DNA of 64,000 nucleotides, taken from Brachionus koreanus (Eukaryota > Rotifera > Eurotatoria > Ploima > Brachionidae). A program made the translations under genes and the position numbers. This document shows, piece after piece, positions 46,601-58,999 of the stretch. The notes under the pieces are model-generated. The model made no database searches, was not told the DNA's origin, and saw only the letters and a program-made list of their open reading frames with translations. Numbering within the stretch: position 1 is the stretch's first letter; each line of letters begins with the position of its first letter. The DNA lies in the NCBI GenBank assembly GCA_016987375.1, contig PJRA01000272.1:1713701-1777700 (forward strand). The letters are read 5' to 3'.

Positions 46601-48047
46601 GTATCATCTGACCGAAAACAATTTTTATTCGATGGGACAAAAAAATTCAAAAAAATACACTAGCTTAATGACCAAATTAGAGAGGGAAAGAGACACAAAA
46701 TTGGATTCAAAAGAGTACAATCCAAGCATAGTAGCCAAGATACTAAAAGCTTTTTTTTCCAAACACATTCGAAGCTTTCATTCGGATCTAAACTACTTTG
46801 ATCAAAATAAAAATTCAGTTTTCTTTTCGACCATAAAACGTATAGTCCTACACTTGAATTATGTAGCGCACTACCATTTTCTAAATCAAATGACTAAGGA
46901 TAATTTGTGCTCTTTTTTTAATAATTTTATTTTCTCAAACAGAAAATTTGACATGCTGAAATTTTTGATCGATAACTGTGAGGACTATTTTGAGCTAGAA
47001 GAAGGCTATGTGCAATCTCAATTGGCTATTTTTGACAGGGTTATTAAACTAAAAACAGTTCAAAAGCGCAATTTGGACACAAACGCCAAATTTTTGATCA
47101 CAATTTATCTATTTCATAAAAATAGTGAACAATCCTTTCAATTACAAATAGATTCAAATTTTACGTGTAAAGATGCTTTATTGCGCGCCAGAGACGAATT
47201 CAAGCTGTTAGAGTCAAAATACTGGTGTTTATTCGAAGTATTTGATGGTGAACAGCATTTTAGTCTAAATGGAATTGGTCAAGCTGGTTTAGAATTGCGA
47301 CTAGAGCGCATTATTCCTTCAAAAGGCAAATTAGTTGAGTCTCTGTCGAACTGGAGTTCTTTTAATTTGATTGTAAAATACAATTCAATACAAATAGAAG
47401 TGGAACGGTTTTATGTTACTAATGAGTCCAATTTGACTGCTTTGAGTTTTTTCGACCATATCGAATGCTTGATTCTTTGCGAATTATGCGGAAATTTTCG
47501 AACTTCATTTCAAACAAGACAAAGCAATAATTCATGCAGCAATTCTCATAAAAAATGGAAAAATTTTTGTCTCTCAGTTAGAAATGCAAATTTAAAGATA
47601 GTTGATTTAATAGCTGATGGAGAAAATTTGGATATGGAAACATCCAAAGTTTTTTATGAAGAAAAAATAGAAAATTGTCTGTTTTATTATGGTTTGTATC
47701 TAAGTTCCAGTTTAGCTGCTAATGATAACACATCAAATTCTAATGAAGACATTTCCGGATCAAGGCTCTTTTCTTCCATGACAAAATTGTTTGGGTCTAG
47801 TAGTCCAGAACTTTCAATTAATGAAGAGGAATGCCTGACAGTTTTTGACAAAAATCAAAAATTGATTTACGTCATACATTTAAGCTCTAAAGAATTGGCT
47901 TTAACAAGATATTGTAGTTTGTTTAAATTGGCCTACTATCCCGACTCATGGTCTGTGTTCAAATCGGATCAAATTCCTAATATGAAACCAAAAGTGCCCG
48001 AAATTAAAAAAATTCTTGCTAATAAATGTAAAAAACAAGTTTTATAA
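43620..48047 (+). CDS. ARAP-like multidomain ArfGAP/RhoGAP protein, probably catalytically degenerate
   Basis: Two visible exons (43620-44365, 45339-48047) separated by a 973-bp intron in phase 1; about 1150 residues. Order: Pro-rich N-terminus (RPQLPPKLPP), acidic low-complexity region, a second Pro-rich motif (KPPIPPKRTKK), then ArfGAP with ICADC and CDFC zinc pairs and PNWISC. PH domains follow at about residues 400-530 and 545-640. The RhoGAP domain has CVLLVDKCCSYVE, VAKILKAFF and MTKDNLCSFFNNF. The C-terminus has an RA-like (FLITIYLF) and a PH-like region. This is the ARAP order without the SAM domain. The Arg after the ArfGAP His is replaced (CAECHLK in place of CxGxHR), and the RhoGAP G-I-Y-R loop reads NFYSMG, so both arginine fingers appear lost. 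ATG 43620 is the first Met in frame; further 5' exons are possible. Confidence 0.75.
44366..45338 (+). other. Intron of ARAP-like gene with a tRNA-like / repeat island
   Basis: A 973-bp intron. Around 44680-44800 is a GC-richer patch. Its minus strand contains GAGGGTTCAAATTCCTTCTC, a good match to a pol III B box with a T-arm-like stem, possibly a SINE. A matching A box was not found. Confidence 0.4.
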
Positions 48048-49180
48048 AAATTATTTAAACAGTACTTTGAATTTTTTAACTACAAATAAAAAATTAAATT
48101 TTAATCAAGTATTTGAATTATTTTTTTTTATCAACTCTGACTGATATTTTTTTTTTATCAACTCTAAAACTGAATAATGTGATTGAAATCTGTTCACTTT
48201 TCTTATTTTTTTTAATGAGTTATCATTTTTATTTAATAGCTTTGATAACAAAATTTTTCAAAATAAGGATTCTAAAAAGATTTTGAAAATTTTTAAATAA
48301 TTAAACAAAATTCTAAAAAATTGAAATTATTTGGATAAATTTTGCAAATAAAAATTTGTAATAAATTTTTTAATAATTACACTTTATTATAGCTAATCAA
48401 AAATGCTTCGGAATTTTTTATGTGTCTGAAATGTGCTGTATTGGGCTTTTTGGAAAAATAACCGTAAATTTTTTTTCTTTTGAAATTAATTTATGTTGAA
48501 CTCTAGTTTTCATAGACTTCATAAGAGATAAATTTGAGATCAGTTTGCTAGGAAAATCTACAAGCAGTGCAATTTTGGCTTCTTTTGGCAAGCAATACTC
48601 AGTATGAAAAAATTTTTATTATTTAAATATTGGTTATGAATCTCTTTAAATTTCAAAAAATGATAAAAATGCGATGCAATGTAATTGCGCATTTTAAATT
48701 GTTGAACAAAATTAGCAAATTAATAAATTGATAAAGCATTTTACTTTGCCATCTTTTGCAAAATTTTAAATTCAAAAACAATTTTCATTTTTTTTCAAAA
48801 TTAAAGAATTTTTTTTTAATTAGAAGTGTTTCATTTTTTACAATATAAAATTTTATCAATTTTTGAAAGTTAAAAGTAGTTAAAGTAGATATCAATCACA
48901 TTGAATCTATTAAGATCTAATTTCGCATTAATTATGTGATTATGAATTTTTTTACAGACTTTTTAGAAGTTTATCTAAATTTCAATTTTTATATTGATTT
49001 CAATAAATTTAAGCAAAAATTAAGGATTGAAACAATAATTAACAACTCAAATATTTCTCGTATATTTAATAATATTGAATATTTTTTTTCTAAATTAATA
49101 AAAATTATTTTAAATACTTATTTATAATTTAAAAAAAATTACTTTGTTTATGAAAAAATTAAAATTTATTTAGATCAAAA
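48048..49180. other. Intergenic with a palindromic-element remnant
   Basis: A/T-rich. Around 48575-48755 lies a diverged relative of the GGCAAAGTAAAA fold-back elements (TGTAATTGCGCATTTTAAAT and ATTTTACTTTGCC on the right side). A small open frame at 48936-49127 has no support. Confidence 0.45.
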
Positions 49181-50518
49181 ATGTTTCAAAGACAATTAAA
49201 TCCAGTGGAACAAAGTGTTATTTTTTTATCTCTTAACTCAATGATTCACTTCGAAAGTAAAAACTTGGATATTGAAAAGCTAAAAAGTGCGATTCGATAC
49301 AGTAAGCAGCGTTTTCAATATTTAAGAATGAAAATAATGAAAGAGAATGAAGTATATCAATTTGTGGAGCAAACTCAAGAGGAAATTTATTTTATAGATA
49401 TTCCTTTTTCAAAAATTTCTTCACTAAAAGAATTCAATGATTGGAAAGAAAGACACTTGGCATTTGGTTCTAGAAATCATGATCTAACTAAAGGAGTTAT
49501 ATTCTTTTATTTGTTTGGTTATGGAAACAAATACGAGCTGTATATGAGCACAAATCATGCCGGAAATGATGCTAGAGGACATTTTGAGGTTCTTAAAGAT
49601 ATACTTATGAATTTGGATAATATTATTTCTAATAAAAATGTCAGCGTTTCTCCTAAATTCATGAAAAATATTCACACAAAATTGGATCATTCATTTGATT
49701 TATATCAATTAAAAGCTGAGCCAGTTTTTGAAGATGCTTACCAACGGTTGGATTATATACCTAGACAAAATCAAATTGAAGACAAATTTAGAAATTTGAG
49801 CTATTTTTTCGATTTTTTTCAATTGAATGAACATTTGACAAAAAAAATACTCGAAAATTGTAAATTAAAAAAATGCACTGTTCAGGCACTTTTTTCTCTT
49901 AGTTCAAGTTTGGCTTTAATTGATGAAAAAATTGGTCTTAAAAATCTAAATGAATCGATTGATATTTTAAATTCCATACCTTGCGATATGAGATACTATG
50001 TGGGATTGGAGGCTAATGATCTTGTAAAAAGTGCTGCCAGTTTATGTTGGATGCAGAGAATTTCTAAAAACAGAGATTTTTGGTCAATCACTAAAGAAAT
50101 TACGGATAAAATTCGCACAATGAAAGAATCAAATGAGGGAATTAAATGGTGGCTGAAATTTTTATACAATTTTCCGCTTCACAAATATCAACACGTTGCA
50201 TCTTCAGTTGGAAAAGTTTCATTGGGAGAAGAAAATTTGACGCATATTAAAGTTGATGATTTACGGTTTAGCTGTTCAACACCTTACGAATCTTTAAATA
50301 AGCTAATTTTTAAAAATAACAATTCTCAATTTCAAATGATGCATATTTTAACATTCAAAGAAAAGTTAACTGCTAATTTTTGCTATAGTTATCCAACATT
50401 CTGTTCTTCTTGGGGAAAACGTTTCTTTAAAAAAGTTGAATTAATTCTTTCAAGCTTTGAAAGCCTGTCAGTCTCATTCGATGACTTGATAAAAAAGATT
50501 TATGTTTCAGATAATTAA
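49181..50518 (+). CDS. Intronless HxxxD-type acyltransferase (condensation / alcohol acetyltransferase-like)
   Basis: A complete 445-residue frame with no intron. It starts RQLNPVEQSVIFLSLNSMIH, typical of the N-terminal edge of the condensation/CAT-like acyltransferase fold. At about residues 125-130 it has NHAGNDARG, an HxxxD motif in which His acts as base. The second lobe contains SLALIDEKIGLKNL and IPCDMRYYVG, matching the hinge strand region of PapA5/alcohol acetyltransferase-like proteins (P-x-D-x-R). Fold members transfer acyl groups from CoA or carrier proteins to alcohols or amines. Substrate unknown. It lacks the adenylation and carrier domains of NRPS. Flanking genes have introns every few hundred bases, so intronlessness may signal retroposition or lateral acquisition, though ELOVL, GPCR and PARP-like neighbours are also intronless. 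Confidence 0.7.
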   Translation: MFQRQLNPVEQSVIFLSLNSMIHFESKNLDIEKLKSAIRYSKQRFQYLRMKIMKENEVYQFVEQTQEEIYFIDIPFSKISSLKEFNDWKERHLAFGSRNHDLTKGVIFFYLFGYGNKYELYMSTNHAGNDARGHFEVLKDILMNLDNIISNKNVSVSPKFMKNIHTKLDHSFDLYQLKAEPVFEDAYQRLDYIPRQNQIEDKFRNLSYFFDFFQLNEHLTKKILENCKLKKCTVQALFSLSSSLALIDEKIGLKNLNESIDILNSIPCDMRYYVGLEANDLVKSAASLCWMQRISKNRDFWSITKEITDKIRTMKESNEGIKWWLKFLYNFPLHKYQHVASSVGKVSLGEENLTHIKVDDLRFSCSTPYESLNKLIFKNNNSQFQMMHILTFKEKLTANFCYSYPTFCSSWGKRFFKKVELILSSFESLSVSFDDLIKKIYVSDN

Positions 50519-51209
50519 TTTTTTTTCCATATCTGACTTGATACTAAATCAAGTGCAAACGAAGTGAAATTATTTAAAGGAAGAAAAAGGCAAAAATTTA
50601 ATATTACTAATCGTTTATAAAATTTTAACTACAAATACTCGTTTATAAATAAATAATTTTAATCATTTGAATTCTTTTAAGATTGTTAAAAGCCTTTAAT
50701 TAATCAATATTCTTAGATAAATGCCGCTAAGTCAATTGAGGGATTTTTTAGACTCATTTTTAAAAAATTGAAATTTTATATTTTTTGATAGAATTTATAA
50801 AATAGCATTGAATTATTTGTCATTCTGTTTTATAATTCTTAAAAAAAATTTATTAGATTCCACAAAAATCAAAAATTCGTTTAAATAACTGAATTTCAAA
50901 TTTTTACTGAAATCAGTGGTGCTTTCTAGTGTTAATAGCCCTTTTGTTTAATTTAAAACTACAAATACTCGTTTATAAATAAAAAAGTTTTATTTTTATT
51001 TATTTAAGTTTTCCTTTTTTGATTTTTAATATTTTATTTTCATAGATTTATACTTCAAAACTAAATACATTTCATTTTTTAATGTATTAATAGAAATAAA
51101 AGGAAAAACTAACTGCTTTTGATTTTAAAAATTGTCTGACTAAACAAAATTTGAACTAAAAATAAAAAAAATTTCCAAAAATCTTCAAAAAAAAAAACAA
51201 AAAAAATTC
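50519..51209. other. Intergenic between convergent genes, repeated segments
   Basis: Contains the direct repeat ACTACAAATACTCGTTTATA (about 50627 and 50957). A right-hand end of the TTAA MITE family (TGGTGCTTTCTAGTG then TTAA, 50917-50935) lies between them. Confidence 0.6.
50917..50935. mobile_element. Solo right end of TTAA MITE family, copy 3
   Basis: TGGTGCTTTCTAGTG followed by TTAA matches the right end of copy 1 with one inserted T. No left end (CACTAGAAGC) is found within the expected 170 bp, so this is a truncated or rearranged copy. Confidence 0.55.
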
Positions 51210-52461
<1,252 letters not shown>

Positions 52462-55129
52462 ATAACGAGAGAAAGTTTTTAGTTAATTATTCTTTTCCAA
52501 ATACTTGAAGAGAAAAGAGTTAATTTATTCTATCTTATGGAAGTCTCCACGTGGAAAATAAGAGTAAATACGAAAAGTTGAAATATAGAGTTTTTGGTAT
52601 ACTTGATAAAGTCTAGCTAGATAAGGTCTTTAGTACAAAAATAAAAATGTTATTAACTTTCAATTGTCATTGAAATATTATAATTTGCAAGCGTGCAAAG
52701 AAAAGACTCCGAATTAGTCAAATCAATGTACGCATTAAACAAAGTTTTATTCTAACAAAAGTGCTTAACAGATTTTAATACCTTGTTAATCTAAATTTGA
52801 CTAAACGCTCTTTTGTACGAGCTCTAAAAGAAAATCTCTTTTCAATAAAATTTTTGAATTTATTATTAAATTAACAATTTTATTTGCATAATAGAATATT
52901 TGAAATAAATTAAGATGAACCATTTGAATATGTTGTCAAACATATCTAAAAATTTATGGTTAAAAAATAAATTAAATAAATCCTTTTTAAAATTTCAAAT
53001 GTTTTTTTTAAATTTTGCTTAATAAAGCTAAATAATTTATCTTAACCAGGCATGTTAAATTCTTATATTTGAATTAAAAAAATATGTATTTAATTAGAAA
53101 ATTATTTAGATTTTTGATTGCGTTTTTTTTTTAAGAATTCAGTCAAATTCTTTCAAAAATTAAAGATATTTTAATAAAAAACATTTACGCTTTATTTATG
53201 CTTTAGTCATCATTGTGTTAGAGCTTAAGAAATTAAAAAAGCTCAATTTTAAAATGCTAAATTAATACGGTTCTGATTATTATTATTTATAACTACTTAT
53301 TAAATCCCTCTAAAAAAGTCTACTAATTGAAGTGACCCCAAAGTTGATACAAAATTTTTATCTGCCAAATTTTTTTTGTTCAAAAACTCTGCACGTCTGC
53401 AAAACAATAAAATCAAATTTAAAATTTTGCAGGGACTAAATTTGGGGGATTTTGACTTTGTATCAGCTGATATATTTTTCAGTACAAATTTTAACGATCC
53501 ATAAAAAAGATTTTAATCTAGCTTAAATTTTTGTTTTTTAAAATCTACTTTTCCCAAAAAAAAAGTTAAAAAAATAGTTAATTAATATAATTGAAAAGTC
53601 TAGTATTAGAAGATTAATTAAATTTTTGATGTAAATAATCAAGTTAATTGATAACTTCATGAAGATAAAAAAATTTTTGATTAATAAATTTTTACAAAAT
53701 CAAAAGTGAATTTGATCAAAGTACTTATTATTACAGACAATTTTTTTTCAATAATATAAACTTGTTTGTAATTAATTTAATTAATCGATTGCAACTTAGG
53801 AGTCTGATTAAGTGGACACAAAGGAGTAAACTACTTTTGACTAGTGTAGTCAGACGGACCAATGGATACGGACACAAACAAGGGACGTACCCACCGAATC
53901 TATGAACTGGGCTTTGGCCTAGATCAAGTTCCGCGATAAAGAACCGCTTAAGATTGGAATCTTCCTGAATGAAACTTGATCCAGGTATGGATCCTCTTAA
54001 AAGATAACAATTTTTTTTGGCAGACCCTACCAGGATCCGGACTCGTTTTGGCGGGCTTAAATTCATGGTATTCATAATACTTCAGAGTCTTTATTGAAGA
54101 TAATATTATTTAAAACTCAAAAACTGGAGGGATTTTTCGACCCATTTTATTTGACTTGTTTTTTTTTTACTATTTTTAAATGAAATTAAGATTATTTTGT
54201 AATAAAATTAATGGATACCTGAAAAATGCACATATGTGAAAAATGTACAAATTATTTTTAATTTGAATTAAACACAAAATAATACTAAGGGTTGCTCCTA
54301 TTTGAGATTTAAGTCTTCTCTTAACTGTCTTCCATTTGTCTTAAATAAAATGATTAATATTTAAAATGTTACCAAATGGGACAGCTAGATATTAAAAGCC
54401 GTTAAGATTGGCAATCTGAGTACCATTTAAAAAAAATTGGCTTTTGAAAATTTTATGTTATATTGAAATTTTAGTTGGCATTGCTAATGTAAAATTTTAA
54501 TATAATTTTGTCTTTTTTGTGTGTATCTTTGAAAAAAAAGCTGAGAAAAATATTTTTAAAAATTGAAGTAATTAAAGAAAAACTCCAAAAAGTGTAAGCA
54601 TTATTTTATTTTATTTTTTAGCATAATCAAGTAAAGTTAAATTTAAAGACAGATATTCTTGACATTTAGGCATAGTTTTTTAGCATATAAACAATCAAAT
54701 AAAATTTTGCATTTTATTCGAATTAATAAATTTGTAATCTGCAATAGACATGATCTTTTAAATTTTTTTGAAAATAAAATAAATAAAATATATAAAATAA
54801 AAATTGAATAAAATATTAATTGGCTTTATTTTTAAAATTTTTAATAGACAGGCAAAAAATCGATTGTTTGATTTTTAAAATTATTAGAGGCAAAAATTGG
54901 AAAATTACTTAAATTTGATTAGAACTTAGCATTAATAATTTTCTATTCTATTAAAAATGAAAATTTGTTCTCGATTTGGCTAATAAGCCCATGAAATAAA
55001 AATTAAATTAAATAATAAATTTCGAAATTTTTTGTGAGATTTCTATTGAATTTTTTTGTTTGACTTTAAACTTCTAAGAGGTGAAAAAATTAAAAAAAAA
55101 AGATTTAACGATACACATAACTAATTAAG
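52462..55129. other. Intergenic, 2.7 kb
   Basis: A/T-rich. The only distinct part is a GC-richer island at 53770-54070, listed separately. Elsewhere small inverted repeats only (for example around 53340 and 53465). Confidence 0.5.
53731..54075 (-). repeat. GC-richer island with open frame, probable repeat
   Basis: A block of about 300 bp with markedly higher GC than its flanks, containing ACCCTACCAGGATCCGGACT and GGACAGTGG-free unique words. The minus-strand frame is open for 114 codons (MNTMNLSPPKRVRILVGSAK), but its amino-acid use fits no known domain. Most likely a SINE or other repeat copy; a young gene is less likely. Confidence 0.3.
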
Positions 55130-57389
55130 TTAGGTTGGTTTAATAAAAATTAACTTAAGAATAAATTGACAACAACCAGCAATAGAGCCTGTTACAGGCA
55201 CGGTAACAATCCAAGCAATGATAATATTTCTAAACAGAGACCAATCAACAGATTCTTTCGATCGAATTCGGCCCGTAAATACTACAGAACCGACTTTGCA
55301 GTGGGTGGTCGAGACCGGTATATTTATTAAACTGGCGCCCAAGACAGTCATAGCACTGGCCAATTCGATAACAAAGCCGGAAGAAGCGGTAATCTTTGTC
55401 AAATCTTCGCCTATTGTTTTTATTACTCTACGACCCAGGATCCATAAACCAACACTTATGCCAACTCCACCATAGAACAAAATCCATTCGGGTGTAGTCG
55501 ACTTGTCTACAATTTTGCCCTCCTGAAATATCAGATACAAACCGATCAATGGTCCAATAGCATTTGATACATCGTTGCCACCATGAGCAAAAGATCCAAA
55601 TATGGCAGTGAGTACTTGCAAAAAGGAAAACAATTTAGCAGCCTCTGGCGGATCGGCATGAGCAAATTCATCAATGTCAACTTTTTTGTCTTTTTTTGTT
55701 GGCAATTCTTGCATGTTTTCCTCAACTTCGGCATCAAATTCCAAAATAGAACTTTTCAATGATTGTTCAGAGTGAGCAGGAAGTGGTTTTAAATCACTGG
55801 TTACTTGAGCGGGCACCAAATTGAATCTACCACGCTTATTTTCATTCAATTGTTGACTTTCGTCTAATTGAAAATCGACAGGCACACTTTGTTGAGTGAA
55901 CAATTTCGCCAACGAGGCACCACCACGATCTGAATTTGTAGTCGCAGCTCCAATACTATTAGTTATTGAAAGTCTGTCTCTAGCTTGGCTAGATTTTTGA
56001 TTCATTTTTTGGGTCAATTGTTGGCGCATTGCAGGCGAATGAATTGTATGTAAGTAGCCACGTAGAGTCAAATTTACGTCTCCATAGTCAACCACATCTT
56101 TCATATTGCTAGATGGAGCAGTAATGGTTCGAACTCGGGGAACTAGTTTTTTTTCACCTATGGGAGCATCACTCTGGATTGTCAATGATGAATTATTGAA
56201 CGATTGCGTTTTTACCAGTTGACGTGGCTCATCTCTGAATTCTTCGAAGTCTTTTTTTTCATTTAGACGAATATCTTCGTTATTTCGAGAAACAATTAGT
56301 GTCACATAGTCAACTTGGGTTGAAATTGTCTTGGTCATATCTGGATTTGTTTCGTATGTTTGCAAATTTTCTTTTTCATCATCACTAGGAAATGAATTGG
56401 CCAATTGCTCTTTTTAATATTAAAAATTTAGTAAAAAAATTAAATAAAATTTCATTTAGTATAAATGTACTTTGGACTTTTTTTTTCATAAATGGAACAA
56501 TTATCAACCAAACTGTTAAGTAGACGATAAACGACAAACAAGTCAATAGGATTATTTTACCCCAGCCAGGAACCTTATCCAAAGCAAGCACTTTTAAAAT
56601 TGAAAAAAAAAATTACTAAATTTTCTGAATTATTCTAATTTATATTTACATGGTGGCGCCGATTCCAAAATGCCTCCGATGTTTATACATATTGTTAAAG
56701 TGTAGATAAAAGGTAAAAATTTAAGACCAGCATCTAAAGGATCACCCTTTTGTTAAAAAAAATAAAGCTAAATCTAATCCAAAATTTATGCTATTTACTC
56801 ACGGCTCTGAGAATATATTTTCTAATGAGAACAAACATTAGCAACGATACAACACCAGAAAGCAATGGTGAAACAAACCATGAAGCCACTTAAAAATTAA
56901 AATAAATAAATTAAATAAAATAAAATCATAAATTCTAATTGAATTATTCATACCAATTTTAAGAATAGCCTTCCATTCGATTACACCAAAGCCTTTAGAA
57001 ACAATTGCCATGCCAACTGTTGCACCAACAATACTATGTGTACCTGATACTGGGTAATTTAGAACAGTGGCAAGTATTAGCCATATACAACAGCCAACAA
57101 GAGCACTTACATAGCCGAGCATGAGCTCAGTTTCGTTATTTTCAAAAACATTCGGATCTAATATTCCCTTGCGAATGGTGCCCGACACTTTGGCACCGAT
57201 TAAAATAGATCCGAGTATTTCGAAAATTGTTGCGAGTACGCACGCTTGTTTCAATGTGAGCACTTTGGAACCCACGCTTGTACCGAATGAATTGGCGACG
57301 TCGTTTGCGCCTATACCAAATGCGAGTATGAAAGCGATTAAAAAACCGCATAGGACCATCCAAAACATGTCATCGCAGCAACCACTCAT
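55130..57389 (-). CDS. SLC20-family sodium-phosphate symporter (PiT)
   Basis: Six or so exons; start ATG 57387-57389, stop at 55130. The N-terminal half has the PiT signature GANDVANSFGTSVGSKVLTL, then IFEILGSILIGAKVSGTIRK, LNYPVSGTHSIVGATVGMAI. The large cytosolic loop holds low-complexity polar and acidic sequence (about 55640-56400, including the tract NENKRGRFN). The C-terminal half repeats the motif as GSFAHGGNDVSNAIGPLIGL and INIPVSTTHCKVGSVVFTGR, ending QFILKLIFIKPT. Two internally repeated halves around a long loop are typical of SLC20A1/2. The protein carries inorganic phosphate with Na+ across the plasma membrane. The order and signatures are unambiguous; which vertebrate paralogue it equals cannot be said. 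Confidence 0.94.
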
Positions 57390-58999
57390 TTTACAATTAT
57401 TTTGATGTTTTTTTTTTGTTCAAATAATTCTCTCTGTTGAATTTATTCTATTTATCTCTGCTTCTAATCAAACAATTTTCAAAGCATCATCCTAAATATT
57501 CTTTCTTTTTTTTAATTTTAAAATCTTAAAAAAAAATAATCAAAAACATATTAATTCTTGAAGAATCGCATGTTCTCGAACTACTTGAATGCTTGCCTCA
57601 TGCGAAAAGAGTGATCTATGACTAGAAGAAAATATCAAATAATCATAATTAATTGATGTTAAACCGAAAGGACTTGAGATTGTTTCTAGTATTTAATAGT
57701 TTTAAATTATTTTTAAATCTAGCCACATGATCTATACCTAAATGAGTTTTTTATTTCTTTTTAAATTTTGCACGCATTCAAACAAACTTCTAATAGCTCG
57801 ATTGCAAATTATGCTCTCTTGTTCATAGATTTATTTATGCATTTATTAGTCTAGCAAGAGAAGCATAAATTATTTTATTTTTTTATTAAAATAATAGTAT
57901 GAGCGTGCAACAAGATCGACTTAGCATTTGAATATTTGTATGTTTAAAATCTGATATAATTTGCAAGATTAACACTTATTAAAAAATTAAATACTTCATC
58001 TTATTTTTATTTAAATAATAAAATTTTAGCTTAAATACATTTTAAAATTAGCAACTAATTTCGAAATTTTTACCTAAATTTTTTTTTCATTTTAATTTTG
58101 AAACAATATAAATGCTTAATAGCATCATTCGGGTAAAATATTAATTTCAAAAAATTACCAAAAAACCAAATAGACCGAAAAAAACTAAATTTAAAAACAA
58201 TTAAGGATTTATTTAATTTTGAAATTAAAATTTTAATTACAGAAACTTAATTCATGATTTTGTTTGAGTATTAGATTTTTGCAAAATTTCTTAATTATTA
58301 AAAAAAAAATACTTTTGAAAAAAACCTACTAAGAAAATTAAAACTAATTTTTGTTTTTAGATTCAAAAATCTTAAGTGGGTGTATTAGACAAGAAGAGAC
58401 CGATATATTTTAGCATATGAGTGAAATACAAGCAGGAAGAAAATATTTGATTTAATTCAATTGATATCAGGAAACTTGCCTATATGAGAATAAACAATTG
58501 ACGTCATTAATAAGATGGTTTAAATCAAAATTTAATGGAATAAACAGGAAAAAATAGTTCTTCTTTAAAAAATTGAAAAGCAACCGATTCAGCAACAAGG
58601 CAAAACATATATAAAACAAAAATAAATCTGACTGTGATTGGCATTAAATTTGTAATTTTCTATGAACTAAATGTGCATCTCTGCTTGGATGACCTTCACT
58701 TTAGTATTTGTTAAAATGCCAGTCGAACAAGTTTATAAATTTTGATATTTATTTTAAGACAAATTAAATGTTTTCATAAAAAAAAATATTTGAGAAAATT
58801 ACAAGTGATTTGAAAAATTCAAATTTTTAAAAAATTCTTTGAATCAATTTTTTTTAACAAGTCTCTAGTATAATAATAAATGATAATTTGAAAAAAGAAT
58901 AGCTAGGTACTGTTATAACTTATGCTGCCTTGATTATAAATTAACTTCTACATTACTTTTAAAGAGTTTTAAATTTGATTAGAAAAACTAATTGTAGAC
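57390..58999. other. Divergent intergenic region between PiT and TBC1D-like genes
   Basis: About 1.6 kb with no open frame of note and no repeat structure that I recognise; it should contain both promoters. Palindromic A/T-rich stretches only. Confidence 0.5.

Noticed and set aside
48936..49127. 63-codon frame upstream of the acyltransferase
   Set aside because: Low-complexity Phe/Asn/Ile/Lys composition, no motif.
53731..54075. Possible small gene on the minus strand
   Set aside because: The frame covers exactly the GC-rich island and ends in A/T sequence; treated as repeat until shown otherwise.
55218..55475. Plus-strand frames opposite the PiT gene
   Set aside because: Shadows of the transporter's conserved minus-strand exons.
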